Assembly: GCF_000633415.1 (NCBI RefSeq)
Contig: NZ_AYMV01000020.1
Location: forward strand, 1 to 64,000
From: Leucobacter sp. PH1c
GTDB taxonomy: Bacteria > Actinomycetota > Actinomycetes > Actinomycetales > Microbacteriaceae
Length of the DNA stretch: 64,000 nt
Reading direction: 5' to 3'
Below, in pieces: positions 55,767-62,906 of this stretch. Position 1 is the stretch's first letter. Every line of letters starts with the position of its first letter. The notes below the pieces were generated by a model. That model saw nothing but the letters and a program-made list of their open reading frames with translations, had not been told where the DNA came from and ran no database searches. Both the position numbers and the translations under genes were made by a program.

Positions 55767-57188
55767 GTGACCGCCTCCGGCACCTCCCCCGTCTCCCCCC
55801 GACTCGCAGACCTCGACGCCGGCGCGCTCGCCGCGGCGTACGCTGCCGGGACGCTCACCCCGAGCGAGGTCGCGGAAGACGTGCTGGCCCGGATCGCGGA
55901 GCGCGAGCCGCAGCTCAACGCCCTCTACCTGCACGATCCCGAGCAGGTGCGCGCGGATGCGGCGGCCTCGACCGCCCGCTGGGCCGCGGGTGCGCCGCTC
56001 AGCGCCTTCGACGGCGTGCCGGCGACGGTGAAGGAGAACATCGCCCGCGCCGGGCAGCCGAAGCCCTCGGGAACCGCGATCCCGAACCCGCCGGTCTCGG
56101 CCGCCAACGCGCCGACGACGGACCGGCTCGTCGAGGCGGGCGTGGTGATCCTCGGCTCGACCACGATGCCCGATTGGGGCATGCTCTCCTCCGGCGTGTC
56201 CAGCCTGCACGGGATCACCCGGAACGGCGTGGATCCTCGCCTCACCTCTGGCGGCTCGTCCGCGGGCGCCGGGACCGCCGCTGCCGCGGGCTACGGCCCG
56301 CTGCACGTCGGCACCGACATCGGCGGCTCGATCCGCCTCCCCGGGACGTGGCAGGGCCTCACGGCGCTGAAGCCGAGCGAGGGCCTCATCCCGCTCGACG
56401 TGCCTTACGACGGCCGCGCCGCCGGCCCCCTCACCCGCACCGTGGCCGACAGCGTGCGCCTCATGTCGATCGTGGCGCGCCCCGATGCCCGCGACTACCT
56501 CACGCGCGCCTACCCCGAGATGGACTGGTCGACCGAGCCGCTCGAGCCGCGCGGCATGCGCGTCGCGCTGCAGCTCGACGCCGGCTCCGGCCTGCCGGTC
56601 GAGCCCGAGACCCGCGCGATCATCGAGGCCGCCGCCGAGCGCTTCGCCGCGGCGGGTGCCGAGATCGTGGAGCTCGCGCCGTTCGTCGGCCCCGAGGTGC
56701 TCGACGGCCTCGTCGACTTCTGGCGCAGCCGCTCCTACGCGGACTACGAACTGCTCTCCGAGTCCGAGCGCGCCGCCGTGCTCCCCTTCATCGCCGAGTG
56801 GTGCGCCGCGGGCGCGGACATCTCCGCCGCGCAGACCGTGCGCAACCGCAACCAGATCGACGAGATGGCCCGGCTCACCCGCGCGGCGACCGAACCGTTC
56901 GACCTCGTCCTCTCGCCCGTCTCCCCCGTTGCGGCGTTCCCGGCGGAGGATCCCATGCCCATCACGGATCCCCGCGAGACGATGGGGCACATCTCCTTCA
57001 CGGTGCCCTACAACATGTCGGGCCAGCCCGCGCTCTCCGTCGGCGCGGGCGTGCAGCCCGACGGCCGCACCGTGGGCCTCCAGATTGCCGGACCCATCGG
57101 CTCGGACGATCGGCTCCTGCGGGTCGCCGCGTGGTTCGAGACCGTGCGCGGTGCCGATGCCGAGGTCGACTGGTCGCGGCTCGCCTGA
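55767..57188 (+). CDS. amidase-signature hydrolase of the importer operon
   Basis: The Ser-cisSer-Lys triad is intact: Lys89 (GVPATVKENI), cis-Ser164 (TSGGSSAGAGT) and nucleophile Ser188 (TDIGGSIR). The product has 473 residues and no signal peptide, so it acts on imported substrate in the cytoplasm. It starts with GTG after AAAGGA, about 60 bases after the ATPase gene. Its place suggests the importer takes up an amide, such as a peptide amide or acyl amide, and this enzyme cleaves it. It lacks GatA-specific features and has no gatB or gatC beside it. Confidence 0.92.
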   Translation: MTASGTSPVSPRLADLDAGALAAAYAAGTLTPSEVAEDVLARIAEREPQLNALYLHDPEQVRADAAASTARWAAGAPLSAFDGVPATVKENIARAGQPKPSGTAIPNPPVSAANAPTTDRLVEAGVVILGSTTMPDWGMLSSGVSSLHGITRNGVDPRLTSGGSSAGAGTAAAAGYGPLHVGTDIGGSIRLPGTWQGLTALKPSEGLIPLDVPYDGRAAGPLTRTVADSVRLMSIVARPDARDYLTRAYPEMDWSTEPLEPRGMRVALQLDAGSGLPVEPETRAIIEAAAERFAAAGAEIVELAPFVGPEVLDGLVDFWRSRSYADYELLSESERAAVLPFIAEWCAAGADISAAQTVRNRNQIDEMARLTRAATEPFDLVLSPVSPVAAFPAEDPMPITDPRETMGHISFTVPYNMSGQPALSVGAGVQPDGRTVGLQIAGPIGSDDRLLRVAAWFETVRGADAEVDWSRLA

Positions 57189-57199
57189 GTCCGCGTGAC

Positions 57200-57240
57200 G
57201 CGGCGGTGGGCTGAGCGTTCCGGCCTCAGCGCACCGCCGC
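57200..57240 (+). terminator. terminator of the importer operon
   Basis: A 16-bp stem with one mismatch (57200-57215 with 57225-57240) begins 12 bases after the amidase stop. Confidence 0.75.
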
Positions 57241-57264
57241 GCAGCACTTCACGCACCGCCGCGC

Positions 57265-57289
57265 AGCGGACCCGCTTACCGGGTCCGCT
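57265..57289 (-). terminator. hairpin across the stop of the LPXTG protein gene
   Basis: AGCGGACCC/GGGTCCGCT (57265-57273 with 57281-57289) encloses the stop codon of the minus-strand gene. GCACCGCCGCGCAGC occurs twice just beside it (57231-57245, 57253-57267). Confidence 0.5.
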
Positions 57290-58748
57290 GGCGCGCGCGT
57301 GCGCGCTGACCGACGATGCAGGCGGCGCCCAGCGCGAGGAGCAGCGCGCCGATCCCGGCACTCATCCCGGTCCAGAGGGCGCCGTCGGCCGCGCCCGTGC
57401 GCGGCAGGGTCTCGGTGCCCGCGCCGTCCGGCCCCGGCGGTACCGTCGTCGGCGGACCCGTGGTCGGCGGCACGACGGTGGGCGGCACGGGCGGCTCGAC
57501 GGGCTCCTCGGTCGCGTGACCGCTGACGGGGACCGCGAGCCTCCCGGTCCCGGGCTCGGCGTCCATCGCCTGCCAGGCGATCCCGAGCTCCGCGGCGAGC
57601 TCGTCGCCCGCGCGTTCCGGAGTCCACCGGTATACCAGCTCTCGCGATTCACCGGCCGCGAGCTCGAACGAATCGGGGCCGTCGCCCGTGAGACCGAGCG
57701 CGCGCACCTCCTCCGGGTCGATCGCGTAGCTGGCGGGGCCGTCGCCCGTGTTCGTGACGGTGGTCGCCGCCGTGCCCGCGCGGCCCGCCGTGACGTTCCC
57801 GAATTCGAGCGGAGCCGCGGAGCTCGATCCGACGGCCGCGACCCCGATCGCCCGGTGCCGCGCGAACAGCCCGAAGCTGAACTCCGGGATCTCGGGCGGC
57901 GACGCCAGCACGGTGCCGCGGCCTGCGAGGAACGTCTCGAAGCGGCCGAGCCACTCGGGCGCGTAGCTCACGGGCACGGTGACGCGTTCGCCCGGGCGCA
58001 GCGTGATCCCGCCGCTCGGGGCGGCCTGAATGGCGTACGGTTCGCTCACCTCGAAGGAGTCGAGGCGCACCGAGACGCCCGAGACGTTCGCCACTGTCAT
58101 CGGGAGCGTGCGCGAGGTACCCAGGCGCACCTCGCCGAAGTCGAGGTTCTGAATCTCGAGGACGCGGGGCGTGAAGTCGACCACGAAGCTGCGGTTCGCC
58201 GTCTCTCCTCCCGACAGCGCGCGCACGCCGAAGTTCGTGTTGCCCACGTAGCTGACGAATGCGGTCGGCCGGATCACGAAGCTCACGGTGCAGCTCTCAC
58301 CGGCGCGCAGGATGCGGCTCGAGAACTGACTGCTCGGCGTGGGGCAGCTTCCGGCCACGCTGCGCGACAGGTGCTCGCCCTCCAGCGTGAACCCCGGGAA
58401 GCTCATCACCAGGTCCTGCTTGGCGGTGAGCGTGAAGGAGGTGCGCTCCGGGATCCCGATTGTCGCGATCCCGCGCCAGCCCACGCTGTCGAGGGAGAAC
58501 ACCTCCTCCTCCCAGGGGCCCATGCTTTCGCCGGCGGCGGGCGCCGCCGGCGCCTCCGATGCGGCCTCCGGGGAGGCCTCCGGCGCGGTTTCCGGAGCGG
58601 TTTTCGGAGCGGCCTCCGGCGCAGCGAGCCCCGCGTCGAGCGCGAGCGCGGGCCCACCGCCCGCTGCGACCAGGGCGACGGCGAGGAGCGCGGCGGCGAT
58701 CCCCCGACTCATACGACGTGGAGCGGTGGGTACGGCGGTGCGGAGCAC
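57276..58748 (-). CDS. LPRTG cell-wall-anchored surface protein
   Basis: The 490-residue product has a signal peptide (about residues 13-36, ending ALALDA), an Ala/Pro/Glu-rich spacer, and beta-rich repeats resembling ASPM/SPD-2/Hydin-type domains (LDFGEVRLGTSRTLPMTVANVSG, LEFGNVTAGRAGTAATTVTNTGDG). Two Cys (in GSCPTP and ESCTVSF) may form a disulfide. A Pro/Thr stalk leads to the sorting signal LPRTG at 448-452, a membrane helix and a basic tail. A sortase would anchor it to peptidoglycan. The GTG start follows AAAGGG; an ATG 12 codons later is possible. Confidence 0.85.
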   Translation of the reverse strand: MLRTAVPTAPRRMSRGIAAALLAVALVAAGGGPALALDAGLAAPEAAPKTAPETAPEASPEAASEAPAAPAAGESMGPWEEEVFSLDSVGWRGIATIGIPERTSFTLTAKQDLVMSFPGFTLEGEHLSRSVAGSCPTPSSQFSSRILRAGESCTVSFVIRPTAFVSYVGNTNFGVRALSGGETANRSFVVDFTPRVLEIQNLDFGEVRLGTSRTLPMTVANVSGVSVRLDSFEVSEPYAIQAAPSGGITLRPGERVTVPVSYAPEWLGRFETFLAGRGTVLASPPEIPEFSFGLFARHRAIGVAAVGSSSAAPLEFGNVTAGRAGTAATTVTNTGDGPASYAIDPEEVRALGLTGDGPDSFELAAGESRELVYRWTPERAGDELAAELGIAWQAMDAEPGTGRLAVPVSGHATEEPVEPPVPPTVVPPTTGPPTTVPPGPDGAGTETLPRTGAADGALWTGMSAGIGALLLALGAACIVGQRARARQRTR

Positions 58749-58826
58749 GTGGGCCCTTTCTTGCTGCGGCCCGCCCGCGGTCTCGGCGAGGCCTCGTTCA
58801 CTCCCGGATCTGGGCGTGGGGTTTGG

Positions 58827-58854
58827 AACGTATCAGCTCAGCATGACCAGACAA
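58827..58854 (-). promoter_or_regulatory. promoter of the LPRTG protein gene
   Basis: TTGTCT (58849-58854) and TACGTT (58827-58832) on the minus strand are 16 bases apart, about 80 bases before the start. Confidence 0.5.
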
Positions 58855-58918
58855 TGAACATCGGATGTATGCCGGGGGTGCTGGCTCGTCGCGCGCAGGA
58901 CCGCCACCTCCCCTGAGC

Positions 58919-60007
58919 TCACCCGAGCGACGCGTAGTGATCGGCAGCGTCCGCGACATCATTGTTGTACGCGACGCTCGGGTTGTAGGCGTTCACCGCG
59001 GCGATCCAGTTCTCCGCGACCCGCAGATCACCGCCGATCGTGCACAGCATGGTCGCGGCGGAGAGCGCGGCGTCGTCGATCCGATCGATGTCCGGGGCAC
59101 CGCCTCTCGCGCTCCTGCCGTACTCCGCCCACGTCTGCGGGATGAACTGCATCGGCCCCACCGCGCGGTCCCACACCGCGTCACCGTCGAGACGCCCGCC
59201 ATCGGTGTCCGGGATCGCCGCGAATGCGACGCCGTCGAGCGCCACCCCGAAGATTCGCGGCAGCGCACGCCCGTCGGTGCTGAGCCGGGCCCCGCCGATC
59301 GTGCCGTGGTGCGTCTCGACCTGGCCGATCGCGGCGAGCGTGTTCCACCCGATTCCGCAGCCCGGCTGCTCGCGCCCCAGCGTGAGCGCCGCCCCCGCGT
59401 ACGCGCGGAGGGCCGGTTCGGGGATTCCGGAAGAGGCCGCGACCTCGGAGACCCAGATCGGGTCCACGCGCGAGCGCGCCTCGGAGCCGCGCGCGGAGCC
59501 CGAAGCGGAGGCTCGGGAGGGGACTGCGCCGGAGCCCACGGCACCGCCGGTTCCGGATCGGCCGGCGCCGGTTTCGGCGGGGTCTGATCCGGCGGGGTCT
59601 GAATCGGCGGCGTCGCTCCCCCGCGCTTCCCCGCGTTGCGCGGCGCCGGCCTCCGGCGCCGCAGCCTCGGCGGGCGGCGAGGACGGGCCGCCCGAGAGGA
59701 CCGCCGCGCCGAGCCCGAGGATTCCGAGCGCGGCGAGGGCGATCCCCCCGAGGCCGACCGCGAGTGCGCGGCCCGAGCGCCCCGACGCGCGGCGGTCCGC
59801 GCTCCGGCAGCGCGCGCGCTGAGCGCTCAGGCCCCGGAAGCTCGTGCCGCTCGGGATCGGGCCCGCGGTCTCCTCTGTGCGGGCCTGATCCTCGTCCTCC
59901 GCGCGGTCGATCGTGTCGAGCAACCAGGCGAGCGCCGAGTCCCCGCTCGCCGGGGGCTCGGCGCTCACCCGTTCGCGGCGGGCGCTGCGCTCAGCGCCGT
60001 CGCGCAC
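58919..60007 (-). CDS. membrane-anchored lytic transglycosylase
   Basis: The GTG at 60007 has GGAG six bases before it and overlaps the end of the upstream gene by 17 bases; it gives 362 residues. A cytoplasmic N-terminus (~95 residues) is followed by one membrane helix (GRALAVGLGGIALAALGILGLGAAVL), a low-complexity linker, and a lysozyme-fold domain with IGQVETHHGTIGG (likely catalytic Glu), AVGPMQFIPQTWAEYG, LSAATMLCTIGGDLR and AVNAYNPSVAYN. It should cleave peptidoglycan outside the membrane. It is the last gene of the heme cluster, perhaps making room in the wall for anchored proteins. Confidence 0.85.
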   Translation of the reverse strand: MRDGAERSARRERVSAEPPASGDSALAWLLDTIDRAEDEDQARTEETAGPIPSGTSFRGLSAQRARCRSADRRASGRSGRALAVGLGGIALAALGILGLGAAVLSGGPSSPPAEAAAPEAGAAQRGEARGSDAADSDPAGSDPAETGAGRSGTGGAVGSGAVPSRASASGSARGSEARSRVDPIWVSEVAASSGIPEPALRAYAGAALTLGREQPGCGIGWNTLAAIGQVETHHGTIGGARLSTDGRALPRIFGVALDGVAFAAIPDTDGGRLDGDAVWDRAVGPMQFIPQTWAEYGRSARGGAPDIDRIDDAALSAATMLCTIGGDLRVAENWIAAVNAYNPSVAYNNDVADAADHYASLG

Positions 60008-61628
60008 GGCGTGCTCCGAGCAGCGCGATCGCGGTGCCACCGAGCGCCGCGAGCACCGCGCCGAGCGCCGCGCCGAGACCGCGATCCGCACCTGTGTGGG
60101 CGAGCGCGTGGGCGCCCGGCGCGGGTGCCCCGGCGGCGGTTCCCGGAGCCGGATCCGTGCCCGGGCCGGGGCGTTCCCCAGGCCCGGTGCCGGGCCCAGG
60201 ATCGGTCCCGGGGTTCGTCTCCGGATCGGTTCCCGGATCGGTCTCCGGCTCAGAACCGGGCCCCGTGCCAGGGTCGGTTCCCGGATCCGTTCCCGGTTCG
60301 GTTCCCGGATCCGTTCCCGGTTCGGTTCCCGGATCGCTGCCGGGGTCGATTCCCGGATCAGTGCCGGGGTCCGTTCCCGCGTCGACGACCGTCTCGACGA
60401 AGCGCAGCGTGATCGGGTGCGGGATCTTCGAGTCGTCGGTCGCCACCGCGCTCCGCGCGAAGAACGGCGCGACAAGCGGGTTCAGCAGGGCGACGAACTC
60501 ATTCGGGAACGAGTCCTCGTAGTCGTAGAACCAGGTGCCCGCGCCGGCCGCCTGCCCCGCCCACGCGAGCGGGATCGTGGCAGAGACGATGCCGTCGGGA
60601 CCGGGCTCAGACAGCTCGGCACCCGTGAACGTCGCGATCGTCACGCGAGCCTCGGGGTAATCCTGGCGGCTTGCGCCCGCTGCATAGAAGCCGCTGAACG
60701 AGGCGGTGATGTACCCGGCCCCGTCGGCGCCGAGGTGCACGCGGGGCGCCGAGAAGTCCCAGCGATTACCGCTCCCCGAGGTGAGGCGCACCGCGCCGTC
60801 GAAGTCGAGGACCCGGGCGCCCGTGGCGTCGCGCGCGCCGCTCCCGCCCGCGAACGTGAAGGGGCGGAAGAAGTAGGCCTGGAGCTCGGCGTCGCTCGCC
60901 GCAGGGCCCGGGTTCGTGAGCGCGGGCAGCGTGACGTCGCCGCCCAGGATCTCGCGCTCGAACCCGACGCGGAAGTTGCTGAACCAGATGTTGCCGATGG
61001 TCCAGTCGAGCTCCGCGTCGGCGATGCTCGCGGCGGGGGCTCCGGAGAGCGCGATATCGGGCACGGTGCGGCGGGTGTCCACCACGCGGTACGTGCGCGA
61101 GGCGCTCCGCGCGGGGGCGCTGCCCGAGCCCTCCTCGGGAGTAAAGACCGCGACGACCTCGCGCGCTCCGCCCGCGGGCCAGCGGTCGGTGTCGATCCGG
61201 ACCGTGACGGAGCCAGCTGCGGCAGCCGAGGCGTCCGGGACCACGGGCGCCGTTCCGAGGAGCACGTCGCCGTCGAAGAACGCGACGGAGCCGCGCAGTT
61301 CGGCGGAGCCCGCCTCGGTGACCCGAACGGTCGCGCTGATCGGGCCAGGCTGCCCGAGCACGTAGCGCGCGCGGTCCGAGACCTCGGGGACCGCGACGGT
61401 CACCACGGTCGGGGCGAGCGCCTCCGCCGGAGAGACCGTGGGGGCAGCGGCTGCCGGAGCAGCAGCGGAGTCGGCGGCGGCGGGGGCCGCAGTGGGCGCG
61501 GCGGGGGCCGCCGGCACCGCGGGCGCCGCGTCCGGGGCAGCGAGCGCCGGACTCGGTGCGAGGAGCAGCCCGGCGCCGAGCGCGCAAGCGAGCGCCGCAG
61601 CCGGAGCCGCGGTGAGCCGGGGGCTCAC
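59991..61628 (-). CDS. Htaa-domain heme-binding surface protein with LAHTG sorting signal
   Basis: The 545-residue product has a signal peptide (ending ALAAPDA), an Ala/Pro spacer, and an Ig-like segment (PGPISATVRVTEAGSAELRGSVAFFDGDVLLGTAPV). Then comes an Htaa-like domain at about 205-410 (WTIGNIWFSNFRVGFEREIL, APRVHLGADGAGYITASFSGFY, ARVTIATFTG). Htaa domains bind heme in corynebacterial uptake systems. A Thr-Asp/Glu-Pro-Gly repeat stalk ends in LAHTG (509-513), membrane helix and Arg tail, the class E sortase (LAxTG) type. The GTG start overlaps the lipoprotein stop. Confidence 0.82.
   Translation of the reverse strand: MSPRLTAAPAAALACALGAGLLLAPSPALAAPDAAPAVPAAPAAPTAAPAAADSAAAPAAAAPTVSPAEALAPTVVTVAVPEVSDRARYVLGQPGPISATVRVTEAGSAELRGSVAFFDGDVLLGTAPVVPDASAAAAGSVTVRIDTDRWPAGGAREVVAVFTPEEGSGSAPARSASRTYRVVDTRRTVPDIALSGAPAASIADAELDWTIGNIWFSNFRVGFEREILGGDVTLPALTNPGPAASDAELQAYFFRPFTFAGGSGARDATGARVLDFDGAVRLTSGSGNRWDFSAPRVHLGADGAGYITASFSGFYAAGASRQDYPEARVTIATFTGAELSEPGPDGIVSATIPLAWAGQAAGAGTWFYDYEDSFPNEFVALLNPLVAPFFARSAVATDDSKIPHPITLRFVETVVDAGTDPGTDPGIDPGSDPGTEPGTDPGTEPGTDPGTDPGTGPGSEPETDPGTDPETNPGTDPGPGTGPGERPGPGTDPAPGTAAGAPAPGAHALAHTGADRGLGAALGAVLAALGGTAIALLGARRARRR
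60185..60385. repeat. degenerate 12-bp repeats in surface-protein stalk
   Basis: Units coding T-(D/E)-P-G follow one another through the stalk of the Htaa protein, with a core of GTTCCCGGATCC-like copies. Confidence 0.85.
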
Positions 61629-62104
61629 GCTTCGGGCTCCGCACTCACGGTGACCGCGAGCTGCTCGGGATCGCTCGGCGCGTCTGCGCCGGATCCGGCC
61701 TGCGGTGTGAAGGTGACGAGTGCCGCGCCCGCCTGCTCGGCGACCACGCGCACGATCCTGGGGTTCGCCTCGGGGTCGTCCTCGACGACGCGGGCGACCT
61801 GCTCGGCGGCGCTCGCGACCTCCCAGTCGACGCCGGGGGTGTCGATGAGCACGCGGATCTCCTCGCCGGGCTCGAGCGCACCGTCGACGCCCGAGAGTTC
61901 GCTGACGGGGACCGTCGCGACCACCGCGGCGTCGCCCGACGCGGCGCCCTGGGCTGAGCCGGCTGCGCCGTTCCCTGAGTCGGACGCGGGGCCAGCGCAG
62001 CCGCTCGCCCCGAGGCAGATCGTGAGGATCACGGCGGCGAATGCGCCGCCGCGCGCGACCCGCTGGACGCGGGCGCGACCCGCCCCGCTCGCTGCGGCGC
62101 TCAC
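61625..62104 (-). CDS. small lipoprotein of the heme cluster
   Basis: The 159-residue product has a membrane-crossing signal and lipobox GASGC (Cys at about 36), a Gly/Ala/Ser spacer and a beta-rich domain (VLIDTPGVDWEVASAAEQVARVVEDD ... ALVTFTPQAG). I recognise no family. It overlaps both neighbours by four bases (GTGA type), so it is translated with heme oxygenase and the Htaa protein and probably serves heme handling at the membrane. Confidence 0.75.
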   Translation of the reverse strand: MSAAASGAGRARVQRVARGGAFAAVILTICLGASGCAGPASDSGNGAAGSAQGAASGDAAVVATVPVSELSGVDGALEPGEEIRVLIDTPGVDWEVASAAEQVARVVEDDPEANPRIVRVVAEQAGAALVTFTPQAGSGADAPSDPEQLAVTVSAEPEA

Positions 62105-62823
62105 GCCGCAGCCTCGGAGTACTCGGCGAAGCGATCCTCGAGGTCCTGCCCGGCGACGCCGTTCAGCCAGTACGCGGAGGCTACCTCGCGCAGCACGACG
62201 CGCTCCTCGTCGGCCGAGAAGCCGGCGCCGTCGACGAGCGCACGGTACCCCTCCTTGTACGCGGCGGGATCCGGGATCTCCGCGAAGGAGTAGAACGTCG
62301 AGCCGAGGTCGCCGTCCGTGGCGTAGCTGTCGCGGAACATGCGCGCGATCATCTGCCCGCCTGACAGATCGGCGAGGTAGCGCGTGTAGTGGTGCGCGAC
62401 GAAGTGCGGGAGGGAGTCTCCCGCGACCTCGGCGATGCGAGCGGCGTAGCTCATGATGCCGGTGGTCGCGAAGCGGTCGTACACCTGGTTCTGCCAGTCG
62501 GCGCCGAGCCAGTGCTCGAGGTCCGCGGCGAGGGAGGGCAGACGGTGAAGCTCGGGGAGCCAGAACGCGAAGTCGTCACCGAGACGCGCGCGCTGCGCGG
62601 CCGCAGCCCGTTCGAGCGCCTCGTACATGAGGTAGTGCTGGGCGGCCTGGGCGGCGATGCCGTCGCGGGTGAGCCCACCGCGGAGGAACGCGATCGCGAA
62701 GCGCGGCTCGCTCTCGCCCTCGATGTGGCCGATGCGGGAGAGCGCGCGGAGTCGGACGGAGAGGGGCTGCCCCTCCGTCTCGGAGATCACGGCGTCGACG
62801 GGGCTGTCCACGAGCTGGTTCAT
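62101..62823 (-). CDS. heme oxygenase (HmuO type)
   Basis: The enzyme opens heme to biliverdin, CO and iron. The 240-residue product has the likely proximal ligand His33 in IGHIEGESEPRFAIAFLRG and the distal helix HHYTRYLADLSGGQMIARM with the conserved flexible Gly pair. The length is close to HmuO. It lies between Htaa-type surface genes, so imported heme is used as an iron source. It sits just after a strong hairpin and has no clear promoter of its own. Confidence 0.95.
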   Translation of the reverse strand: MNQLVDSPVDAVISETEGQPLSVRLRALSRIGHIEGESEPRFAIAFLRGGLTRDGIAAQAAQHYLMYEALERAAAAQRARLGDDFAFWLPELHRLPSLAADLEHWLGADWQNQVYDRFATTGIMSYAARIAEVAGDSLPHFVAHHYTRYLADLSGGQMIARMFRDSYATDGDLGSTFYSFAEIPDPAAYKEGYRALVDGAGFSADEERVVLREVASAYWLNGVAGQDLEDRFAEYSEAAA

Positions 62824-62868
62824 GGGTGCTCTTCTCTTCGGGCCCCGAGCGGGGCGTGTGGTCCGTGC

Positions 62869-62899
62869 GGGGTGGGGCGCCGGTGCGGCGCCCCACCCC
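62869..62899 (-). terminator. strong hairpin between surface-protein gene and heme oxygenase gene
   Basis: A perfect 13-bp stem GGGGTGGGGCGCC/GGCGCCCCACCCC with a 5-base loop lies between the two genes. It could be a partial terminator that lowers expression of the downstream genes, or an mRNA processing or stability site. Confidence 0.8.
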
Positions 62900-62906
62900 T
62901 GGGGTG

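Noticed and set aside
55767-57188. second gatA
   Set aside because: It has the amidase triad but lies in an importer operon without gatB or gatC, and the sequence around the triad differs from the gatA at 1985-3520.
60185-60385. regular short repeats as a CRISPR array
   Set aside because: Units are 12 bases, in frame in a coding stalk, with no spacers and no cas genes.
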